This document shows, piece after piece, positions 25,801 through 36,493 of a DNA stretch of 58,048 nucleotides. This DNA comes from Ichthyosporea sp. XGB-2017a (Eukaryota > Opisthokonta > Ichthyosporea). Each line of letters starts with the position of its first letter. The stretch's first letter is position 1. The stretch spans positions 120,797 to 178,844 of the forward strand of contig PDIM01010261.1 in assembly GCA_002811675.1 (NCBI GenBank). The letters run 5' to 3'. Both the position numbers and the translations under genes were made by a program. Below the pieces are notes generated by a model. It saw nothing but the letters and a program-made list of their open reading frames with translations. It did not search any database and was not told where the DNA came from.

Positions 25801-28320
25801 CTGACCAACCATTGCTATTCCTAAACGAAAACATACGTGTTCGTGTTGTAACCGACGGAAGTACCTTTTATGTTTTTCGCAGAACCTCAGAAAATCAGAA
25901 CGTACTTGTGGGTAGTACGGTTACGCACGGCAGTGTGCGAGATACTATTGGTGCGCCTTACTACATTGGAATTCGTACAGATTACAACATCGGCGTAGAC
26001 GATACCTGCACTTTCGTTACTCTTGCCTCGGACTTTAAAGTGAGTATTTTGAGCTTTCTTTGATAGAAATATTTGGGTTTGTATGCCTTTTCGTATATGT
26101 TTACTTAGCTCCATTTATTTTTCTTGGTGGCTCTTGTAGTGCTATTGTGGGGGATTTGAAAACGGAAAACTACTTGTGGGTGGTGAATGCGCTTTGAGTG
26201 GCGAATGCCTGTCTTGTGGCTTGGGTTACTTTCGAGGAGAAGACAAATCGGTTTGCAAAGAAAGGTGTACTTGTGGAATAAATGGGGGCACTGGAGGAGA
26301 GTGTGAGCGTGATTCTGGAATATGCACAAAATGTGCAAAAGGGTGGCGAAAAGCTTCAGTGGATGGTACCGCCTGCAATTTTCAAGTAAGTGTTTGGAGT
26401 AAGAACCCACTGCTCATCCAATTATATAACTGATTGCTGGTTAATTTGAGTGTATTTACTAATAAGTTGTTTCTTATCGTTTTACTTTCTACCATTGTTT
26501 TTTCTCGACCTCTTGCCGTATCAGTGTACTTGTGGAGGATTAAGTAAATCCTGGGATGTACTCAAAGGTGGAGAGTGTGACTATAATGGCATATGCTTTG
26601 CTTGTGGTGACGGATATTATAAGCCATCTCCTCTATCCCAAATGTGTTCGGAAAGGGTAAGTAAAATATTTCGAAAATCGAAGCCGATGTACGAAGTAGT
26701 TGTTGATCGTTTGCTCTTTATGTATGACTTAAATATGCCCGTGTAGTGTAAGTGTGCTGGCCAAGAAGAGTTGTCTCCCGTCTATGAAACAACAAAAGAG
26801 TCTGCTTCGAAACTTCCGTGTAGTCTAACTGGCATTTGCATTGACTGTAAGCAAGGTTACTATAAGAAAGATGGTCGCTTTTGTTATGGAAAGGTAAGTG
26901 TTTTATGGCCAATTTGTTGAATCAATACCTGAGTTGATGTCACTTTTGAATAGACTTTCTAATCTTAATGACATCAGTGTGATTGCCAAGAAGGGACAGA
27001 ATGCGATCCTGAAAGTGGGGAGTGTTTGACTTGTCTCACAAAACAGTTCATGATAACTAAAGATGGGTTTTTCAAAACTTCCTTAAATACTCTTGATAAG
27101 ATTAAACAAGATATAACCCTTGATAAGATTAAAAGTGTTTGTTCGTTCGTAAGTATTTCTTAGAGATAAGAGGGCCGTGTAGGATGTTAAATATTTAGAT
27201 GGTTTTGTTTTCCATTCACTTCATATAGTGTACCACATGCGAAGCTAGCGATTCAATATTCGATAAAATCAAAACTCTGACCGATGAATCGAATGTCCGA
27301 GACTCAGAGACCACCACGCAACTGAAGAACCTTGCGAGTGAGCTGAGAGGCTCGTGTTCATTTCACTTGGGGGTATGTACACGATGCGATTCTGGCTACT
27401 TTCTTTCTCCAAATGTAAATCCTCAAGCACAGGTATACCACAGGATATTGAAAGAGCGTCTACTAAGGCCTTCAAAGTGGTGTATACCTACCTATGAGCG
27501 AGTTACAAATTGTAAAGAATATAAAATAAGCGACGGCCGTTCAGTGTGTAACGAATGCTATGATATACATCCCAAAGATTCACTGTGTAAACTAACGTTG
27601 TACCAGAATATGTGCGTCTGCTCATTTCGTACATACAACAGTAATTCATATGAGACCCACAAACGTTGCTCTCATTTTAATCCTGAATCTGGGCGATGTA
27701 TAGAATGCCCACAAGACCATATTGCAGTATGCGAAGATATGCAAGGGCATTGGTATTGTGGCGGTGTTGTGCAAGGAAGGCGAAGGCGAGGTAGTAGAAA
27801 AAAAGTGTATCCCATGCCTGAAAAGTACACACCAAAGCAGTTTCTATTTGTTGACAACCCAAAAATTTGCGCAGAAAAGAAGAACGCTCTAATGTGTGTT
27901 CAACGAGGTTCAAACAATCTTTGGGCCAAAGATTACTTTTCAACAGACCTGTATTTAAGAATGCTGCCGTTTGCATTTGCATATGGTGGTGTTGAGGAGT
28001 CGACCTTTGGATGTTTTACTTGGTCGCGAAAGGATAAGTATGACTCGACCCTAAAACAGTCACTTGGAAACAATGCAAATCAAGAAATGTTCAAAAAGAC
28101 TGATGCTAGTGGCCTAAGTAACCAAATATTCTCTAGCACCATTCCTTTTGCCTTGTTGAAATCCCAATGTCATGCGACAGGCTGTGATAAAGTTAAATAT
28201 ACCTGCAAGAATTGGGTAATGTACGGAACTGCAGATTCGGCATCAAGAGAGGACGCCTGTAAAGATTATGCTGATTACCTGAAAAGTTATACAAGGAAGT
28301 GGAAATGGTGGTGGTGGTAA
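22848..28320 (+). CDS. Secreted coiled-coil, Cys-rich repeat protein B
   Basis: About 1659 aa from six exons: 22848-26039, 26140-26385, 26525-26656, 26747-26893, 26978-27148, 27229-28320, all introns phase 0 and each later exon opening with TGT/TGC. It is a clear tandem paralogue of A. Signal peptide (second ATG at 22875 also possible), coiled coil to about residue 340, a neck starting SVCTASGV (A: NVCNSYGV), and two globular domains; the second opens PFRIGETYLAG...DGAYLYRD...CRYNADFLLYPK, matching A nearly word for word. Exon 2 holds two modules that are usually on separate exons, suggesting one intron loss or incomplete splitting. The C-terminal domain matches A (WCIPTYERV, LYQNMCVC, GRCIECP, a polybasic RRRRGSRKK) but extends further and ends in KWKWWWW. 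Likely the same extracellular role as A. Convergent with C, 93 bp away. Confidence 0.78.
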
Positions 28321-28413
28321 CCAATCTCGGATGGTTGCTTTTATTTGAGTGCCCTATCTAGCATAAAATATCGGATGCAAATTTCGGGCTCTATTGCTGA
28401 TTTTGGACACAAA
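28321..28413. terminator. Convergent 3' spacer of genes B and C
   Basis: Only 93 bp separate the stops of B (plus) and C (minus). TTTATT at 28340-28345 is AATAAA on the minus strand, 69 nt past the C stop. No plus-strand AATAAA occurs before 28523-28528, which lies inside the last exon of C, so the B transcript may run antisense into C. Confidence 0.5.
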
Positions 28414-31400
28414 TTAGAAGCAGTTTCTGAAATTTGGGTCATCTGGAGTTTCAGGCCTGTAGCTAATTGTTTCTGGCATATGTGATAGACTGTTGGGGTC
28501 GGAATTCCCAAAGAAATTGAAAAATAAATATTCATTATACCTGCAACAATAACGGCTGGCTTCCGGGCTTCCCTTGACATTCGTTGCAAGATATCGCACT
28601 CTGCATTCAGTGGGTGCCCGGTCGTTAGATTCATATGTATACTCGCAGGTGGCTTTGGGTACGCCATCATAAAAGAGCTGCAAGCGATGCCCTGGGTTCG
28701 AAAGGTCGTTTAAAATAAATTTTGGAGCAAGCTCGTCACTTTTCATTGCAAATGAGCGATCGCAATAACAATAGCCATTAGTTTGGTCACAGAGTCCTCC
28801 TGGAGACGGGCGTAAAATTCTCTGATAATTTTTGACAACGTCAGTGGAACCACCAACGCGAGGCTGAAAAGTCCAGCGAGAACTACCAAGACTGTAGGGA
28901 GCATTTTGCATGGTAGGTGTCACAAAGCAGGTACACTACATTGCGAAAAAAAATGTAAGTTCCATGAACAAACTCGACAATGAGTCAAAACCAAAACTTG
29001 TTTCAGTGCAACAACTACAACAAACTGTCTTACCGGAATACACGAAGTCCCTCCATTGGTGGGATTCCTATAATAACCTTCAGGGCATTCAGCGCATACG
29101 CCCGCCTGACTGCTGCACTTTCCTCCTGGCTGAGGAATTGAAATACTGCCCTCACAATGCGGATCGTTTGGGTCGCAAGGAGCATTTAAGGACCCGCTGC
29201 ACAAGCACTATCAAAAGAATTACGAATACACAGATTGTAGTTGTAGCTTACATGAATTGGCTTCTAGACAATCGAGGAATACAAAACAAGCAACTTTACT
29301 TACTGTAGATAGAATTTCTTTTGCTTCACAGTCCAACGAATCGGTGCTTACTACATCATTCCATTCAAAATATGAGCGCACCGTGCCGCGAATGAATTTG
29401 TCTAGCTTTTCATATACCATATAATTATCTTTACGGCTTTCAACATCTCCTAAAAATAGCAATTGAGCTTCAGCTGCACGGTATAAATTGTCAACATTAT
29501 AGTCTTCCCCGGTCACTTCAGCCGAAGTGAAAGGCTCTCTTTCCCCGTCTTTAAAAACCCTGACAATGAATGTTTTTCTCCCGATTCTGTCTTTGCTTTC
29601 CAATTCAATTTTAAAAACTCTCTTAGCATAATGAAACAAAACGAAGGGAGTGTCTTGCGTCTTTGTATTCAATACGCTGCCACAGTTACCATATGCTTTT
29701 TCGTTAGCAAAAAATTGTTCGATTGTTGTATCAGTTGTATCAGAAGGCGGCTGCCAATTACAGGCACGAATGGTTGTATACCTATTTTGACCAGTACCTA
29801 TGTCAACGACAATGAATGTTCCCACTTCATTTTCTTTGTCTTTCGCTTTCATGAATTGGTATAGAATTGCTCGAACAGAGCCAGCGCATTTAACATCAAA
29901 TACTACCATCTTTTTACGTAAGTCGCCACTTTCTGTCCGCAGAGACAAAATTCTACTGTCGGGGGTTGTCTCATACTGCCCAGTGCCTAGTTTCGACTCC
30001 TTCTTACATGTCACCTTCGAGCTTGTGCCGTCCGGGGATACAATTTCTGCACCAACTTTTCCGCCTTCGCTACACCCCCCACATTTGACAAATCTTTCCC
30101 CAGTTGATAAGACAGGCTTATCTTCTAATATGAAATTGGGGCAGGCCGTGCAAATTCCATCTACGCTACAGCTCCCCCCCTCAATTTTTACTCCATTAAA
30201 TGTTCCACCACATTCACACTTTTAAATCATAATGACACACATTCAGTTAGAAACTTGCTCTTAGCACTGAAGCACATCACTTTCAAAGATACTTGCCTTT
30301 TTGCTGCAAACTGACGCGTCAGATGCAGCTCTATAGTATTCAGACGAGTAATCGCCTTTTCCATCCCCTGCCCCGCATCGCGTGCATACATTCTGGTAGC
30401 ACGCTCCACCTTTTTCAGGAGCTCCTTCAATCATGCCACCGCACATACACTTGTAAGATTCAAGGTTACGTAAGCAAAAGAAGAAAAATGGTTAATATAG
30501 CTACTTGAACATTGTGCAGCGAAAATAGTGATTGCCTGATGATAACCTACATTCCCCGGAAACAAATGTGAAGAAGCTTTTTCGCATTTACCGCTTGTTT
30601 CGCTGGTATCCCTGAGATCAATTCTACATTCTCGATTATTTGCACCTTTCCTTTCGTAAATGGTATCGCAAAGTTTCATTTCCCCATTTATGTTCACTCG
30701 AAGGCCATACTGGGCCATAGTCTGTTTCACAGTCAAATTTCCAACCCCAGCACCCGGGATATTTTCATCACAATGACATGCACCAGTATCGTATTTACAT
30801 TTTCCTCCTGGTGCGCTCTTCATAACTGGATAACCATTTTGACCAGTTTTCTCTTTATCAAAATCTATTGCACACATACACTACACAAATTCACAAATAA
30901 AATAAACTTAGCACGATGGCAGTTGGCATGAATCAGCAAGATCGGCCACCTGCTCGCTAAAAGCAATACTGTTTAATCACGCTTACCGGTACACATTCCG
31001 AGCTAAACGGATCAAAGTAAGAAGTAACCAATCCTTCCTCATCCTTTTCTTCACATCTAGTTTTACAGTGGTTCACTGATATCTTGAAGTTTTTAGGGCA
31101 TTGCTTGCACGTGCGGTCAGAATTGCATTGTCCGCCTGGAATGTAATATTTAAGACCATCAACTACTCTGTTAATTTCACCTCCACATGTGCACTGAAAA
31201 GACAAAAAAAAGACTTAGCACTTTATAGGAAACAATAAATAATGAGCTGCAAAAAGTTCACCTACCACATAACTTTGAGCCCAAACGCGGATATTGCATA
31301 CAAGGGAAGAATGTTTTGGATCGTGTTCTTTGATAAAATCCTTTAAGCTCATAGTTTCAATGGGTGCCCCTGCCTGGCACTGCCTACCTTTACACTTGAC

Positions 31401-34400
31401 TTTAATATTGGAGTCCAAATCAGAGCCGAGTCTAGTAAAACCTAAGTATAAAAGGTCGTCTTCTGGACCTTTGCGATTAAACGTTGCTTCAACTATTTTT
31501 TCATATTCATTGTCTAAATCATTCTCTACCGCATTGTCTTTGAAATAGTTACCAAACAGTTGAACAGTTTGCGTTCGTTTACCTTCATTTTTAATAACAA
31601 TCACTTTAAAAAGTCTGGGGGCACCGTAAAATAGTTGATAGCCAGGTGTGGTCTTGCCGTTATCCTCTTTCTCTAATGGGTTGGTAGGCGTATATGAGGT
31701 ATCAACTATTCGCGTTACAGGGTCACCATTTTTTGATTCTTGAATTTGTATTTGGATTTCAACAATAGCTTCTTCTTTTACTCTACTGATATAGCCATCC
31801 TTCATTCTTCGCATCTGCCTTTCGGTAAAAAGACCAATAGAAACCTTACCCCCACATTGAATGTCAAGTAAGCGTTGTCTCTTGGCTTCTGATTTTTCTC
31901 CCATAGACTCTGGTATTAATAGAGCGCTCATATCAGGAAATTCACCTACCATTGCGAAGCTAGACGGTGACTTCATATCATTTTTTGTAAGAGAAAACTC
32001 TGAGGGGAGACACATGAGTGCACCATTGAGTGTGGAAGTTCGAACCAATACATCGTTTCCGGAGCAGGTGGCTTGACAGAGGCCCTGCTTATTTGGTATG
32101 TTTGGAGAAGGTCCGCCTATGATGTCCGCGCACTTGAGACACGCACCGGGTTTTCCCAAAGCCGTTTGGTCTTCTTGGGGAACGCATGAGCCCCCCACCA
32201 AGGGCTGATTGTTAAACATGCCTCCACACATGCACTGAGTACCACAAAAGAATTCATCAGAACGAAAATAAAAAAAAATCAAAAGAATGAGTTTAGGAAA
32301 CGAGAATCTTTTTATACGAACAAAGACAAAATAGCTACAAAAGTGGGCATACCTTACTTCTGCATCTCCCTTTGATGTCCAAGCTCAACCCATCTTTGCA
32401 AGAACAGAGTCCTTTTCGTGGATGTTTGCTTTCACACACACAAACCGGCTGTGATGTGTTCTCATCAGGCTCACTGCCCCACACCCAGCCACGATATTTG
32501 TCGCAAAAACATACGTTTCTGCCAAACTTGTCAGTTCTATTTCTCATATGGCTATCTCTGTTTTGTTCTTCGAGAGGATTGCATATGGTGCAGTACTTTT
32601 GAATGGCGCAGAGATTACAGAGATATTAGTAAATAAAAACAGGAACGCGGTGAATGAAAAAAAGAAAAGAAAGGAAATAAAAAATGCAAAATAAATATGT
32701 GCCAAGGTCTAGATAATATATGCCATACTTTCAATCAAACAGTGAAAACAATAATACCTTTCCATTGTCGGATAACATTTTCCCCTTAACACATTTCAAG
32801 CAACGAACACTCGATTCTCCTCTCTGTTCTGGATCATTTTCAAACTGAAGGCAGTCCTGCACCTGATTCAATTTCAATCCACAGGATGCCCCGTCCTTGG
32901 GCGAACAGCGGCACCTTTTGGTTGCAATGTGCCACTCCCATCCAATGGTATTATCACATTTGCATGTCCATGGGTTTGTATCAATATTTTTTATCATTCC
33001 ATGCCCTTCACACAAAGAGCAGGACTTTAAATTGTAGCCACAAAAAAGTGTACCAACGACAGTGAAAAGGCGGAAATGTCAAAATGCAAGGTCAGCTATT
33101 TTACCGCACTAGGTTTTCCAGGAGAAATGAAGTCAACTTATAAACTAGAAATACAAACCTTTCCATTCTCTACAAGAGCATGCTCGGCTTCTTTGCACTG
33201 TAAGCATCTAACAGCATCTTTCAGCTGTGGATCTGATTCATATGTTTCACAGCCTTTGACACTATAGTCTTTGTAGCTAGGTCGAAAGCAAGGGGAAGCG
33301 CTTGAGACCTCACAGCGACATGTCATTGTACCTTTTGCATCACTCCTATCAATTGTTTCTTTATATTTCCATCCATAGGTTTCATCACACTCACAATACA
33401 AACCATTCATAGGCAAAGACCCTACTCCAAGGCATGGCAAGCATTTCTTGACAAAAGTGAAATCCGCAAATTACTTCAATAGCTGTCTCGTTTGGTCAGT
33501 GGCAGTAGACAATGTTCGCTTACCTTATTTTCATACATATACAGTTTACTGCTCGAATCCGCCGTTAGGGATTTGCAAGCTTTACATTCCTTAAGGACAC
33601 ATTCCGTACATCCAATCAAGTCATTATTAGATGGTATTTCACAAAAGGGATCTAGTTCGCACGAAATGGAGCAAGGCTGAGAAGATTGCTGCGAAGAGCA
33701 TTTAAGGAAATCATTGGCTAGCTTTGGCTCGCGGTCAATAGTGACTACTCGGACTCCTTGTTGGGAGCAAGTGGCATTGCAAGAAGTCCAATGTTCTGAC
33801 ACTGTTATACATCTGTTTCGGATTTGCCCTTCGTGCCGATTCCTTAAAATCTCTTCATAAGACATCATACACTGTGCAAATTTTTCGACAGAATCCCTAG
33901 CATCGTCTAAATATCGCACTCGGTATTGAACACTGTCATCCCCATTTGCAGAAGATCTAGTGCAGGATAATGTTGTTAACATATCTTTCAAGGGGACGTC
34001 CAATATAGAATACCAGGACGGAAGCTCGTGTTTTGCAGTGGTGCTTTGGTAAACTTCTTCACCAGGTTGACGTGAAGGATTAGGGGCGTCTTCCGTAGAT
34101 ACATCATCCAATACAGCAGGAATTTCTGAGCTATCTTGCTGTCTTCTTCTTCGACCGGCAAGCTCACCATTAGCAATCCTTTCCTGAAAGGCGACCTCCT
34201 CCTTTTTGAATGCCTCTATCTGTCTTTCATCTTCTAATTTCATCTCACGTGTGACCTCCTTAACGGGGATCCATTGTGGAATCCCGTTCAGAATTCGCAA
34301 TGTCGAGTTTTCGTGAGGTATTGGGAGGTCAGGGGGGCAAAGGGTGTTCAGATTAAGTTCTTTAAATGAGCTGAGGGAGAAGAAAAGATTGTTTGCCAGG

Positions 34401-35746
34401 CTAATGGACTCCTTTAGAACGAGCATGAACCGATCAATCATCCCCTGATCATAAAGCTTCTTGTTGAATTGGCGCTCTTCTGCCAAACCTTTGGCTGTTA
34501 AAGGGTCACTGTTTGGGAATTTAGTATTTTCATACTTGGCCTGAAAACGAAAAAGATCAATATAAAGTTGCCTAAGAGACAATACAAATGGCGATATGAA
34601 TAACTCATTCTGGTCGCTAGAGCCGTACTTATTTAAAGTTTTCATTTTTTCCGCAGTCTTTTCGAAATTTTCAAAAGCCGTCAATAAATTAGAAGTAAGG
34701 GAGCTTTGGGGATTGCTTTTTTCTTGCGATGAGGTCATGTCATCCCTCTTACTTCTTCCCGATGAGGATGCTGTAGATATGCCAGCCCTGCGCAGCTGAT
34801 TTATAAGCTCGACAATCATAAGTCTATTTTCTTCATCTCCTAGCCTTTTACTTTCGCCTTTGTCGTAGCCAGGAATACTTCCATCGCTAGGCCAATAAAG
34901 GCCTGATGTAATAAGTTTGTCATCTTCACCGCCATAGTTTCCTTCCCCAAGAGTAGCAGACCACAATGGGTTACCAAGTGGTGCTTGTTCACTGAATGGG
35001 TGCATATGTATATGTAGCACGCGCATGATGATTCTTAAATTATTTTCGAGAGCATCCCACTCTTGTCTATAGTTAAGTCCATTAGGGTACATGCGCATGT
35101 CTCTCAGACCTTTGGGCAATGTAGAGCTGCCAGACTCATTCTTTGGGGATTTCAGACTCTCAATTTCCGCTATAGTCTTTGAGCAATGGTTTTGCAATTC
35201 ATTGGCAAGGGGTTGGTCATATCCAATAAGGTCATTGATTGCTGTAGCAGTAATGATCGCTTCGACAATAACAGGCGCCGTTCGCATAAGCTGAGTGTGC
35301 TGGGCCCTGGCTTTGTCAACTTCTTTTTGTTTTTCCTCAGACTTTTCTATCACCTCCTGTTCCTCTTCAGCTTTTGCTAAATCTGTATAAGAGTTAAAAG
35401 GACCTTTTGGGTCTCGAAAAGGGAACTTCAAGCTCTCAATGAACGAAAGTGCCTGTGTTATCAGTTTGTTGTGAATCATCTGTCGTTCTACTTCTTCCGC
35501 TTTAGGAGTTGTGTCCGCCTTGTTAATAATATTCTCCACCATTTTCTGATTAACCGACATCTCCGCCGGCCTATCCTGGTAATAAGTATTTGATGGATTA
35601 TAGCCTACGAGATCAGCCATCTCCAATATTGCGGGGCTAACTGTATCGCTGCCAATATAATCTTGGACAGGGGCACCTTGCAAAAGACTAAGCATGGCCA
35701 CACACTCAATTAATACCACACTGAGGCGAAATAGAAAGCATCTCAT
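28414..35746 (-). CDS. Secreted Cys-rich repeat protein C with TSP1-like motif
   Basis: About 2096 aa from eleven exons (minus strand, 5' to 3'): 35746-33524, 33446-33159, 33024-32758, 32595-32353, 32234-31266, 31193-30987, 30880-30551, 30449-30297, 30218-29304, 29207-29034, 28935-28414. All ten introns are phase 0; the one after 30297 starts GCAAGT (GC-AG). Signal peptide MRCFLFRLSVVLIECVAMLS; then a mostly helical region unlike A/B/D; a polybasic GRRRRQQ near residue 530; and a thrombospondin-1-like motif (HWTSCNATCSQQGVRVV...C...QPCSISC). Exons 2-4 encode a distinct 80-96-residue Cys repeat with a C-x-C-D-x(4)-G-W core. Exons 5 and 9 each join a C-x-C-G-G module to the same globular domain type as in A/B (VKCAGSV, RVFKIELES, LLFLGD). 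Later exons are single modules. Family not recognised; extracellular role inferred. Confidence 0.75.
30219..30296 (-). other. GC-AG intron in gene C
   Basis: The donor is AAG|GCAAGT at 30296, the standard context of GC-AG introns, and the acceptor is TTAAAAG|TGT at 30219. Length 78 nt, phase 0. No GT donor nearby keeps the frame, so the GC donor is needed to join module exon 30449-30297 to exon 30218-29304. Confidence 0.7.
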
Positions 35747-36493
35747 TCTGGCCTCTACAGTTCTTGGATTAAAAACTTATTCCGCGTTATACGAGTGAAC
35801 ACTCTTACTCTGCTGATTTTTATCTTCGAGCTTCTTCAAGGATTGAACCTTTTACAACAGGCATTAGAACAAACACAGCTACACAAAAGGACACAAAGAA
35901 AGGAATAACTGGGAGGGTGAATGTTGTGCCTTTCGTACTATTATGCAAAGGAATATTAGATTTAAAAAATAAAACAACAACAGAAGGAACAGGTAAATCC
36001 AATGGAAACATAAACAAACATAGGCTGCAACAAAGTCCAAAACCAAATACAGTGGGGCTGCACCAAGCTGGGAAAGGGGAAGCAAGTACACCTCGCTGCC
36101 TCATAATAGAGGGGTGGGGAAGGTGACAGGAGGGGGTGCATTCCAGAGGGGGGGAAGGGGAAGGAGGAGTTATGCACACTGCACTGTACAGCTGCCAGGT
36201 GGATATGAGATACATAGTTGTGTGTGTGAAGGAGGAGCAGCTGGATATGAGATACATAGTTGTGTGTGTGAAGGAGGAGCAGCTGGATATGAGATACATA
36301 GTTGTGTGTGTGAAGGAGGAGCAGCTGGCTATGATGTCTATTTCCCCGTGGAGAAGCTGTGATCTTTATTTGCTCGGGATACACAGAAGCGCTAACTATT
36401 AGTTGTGACTGTTTTTATTTGAAGTCGCGATTTACCTGTAGTTAACATTGGAATTCAGTTAGAGGTTTTATTGGTCTTTGGAGCATTGGTTTG
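35747..36493. promoter_or_regulatory. Divergent promoter region, genes C and D
   Basis: 747 bp between the divergent starts of C and D. Apart from the 42-bp minisatellite listed separately, no conserved element is apparent. ORFs on both strands here (for example 35820-36299 minus) mostly translate the minisatellite and are not called. Confidence 0.45.
36201..36326. repeat. 42-bp minisatellite, three exact copies
   Basis: Three head-to-tail copies of a 42-bp unit beginning GGATATGAGATACATAG, at 36201, 36243 and 36285; as read they are identical. A partial, diverged fourth start follows at 36327. The unit length is a multiple of three, so open frames run through it on both strands, but no coding signal extends outside. 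It lies in the shared upstream region of genes C and D. Confidence 0.9.

Noticed and set aside
35820-36384. Minus- and plus-strand ORFs over the C/D spacer
   Set aside because: Their length comes from the 42-bp minisatellite, whose unit is a multiple of three; no flanking coding signal.
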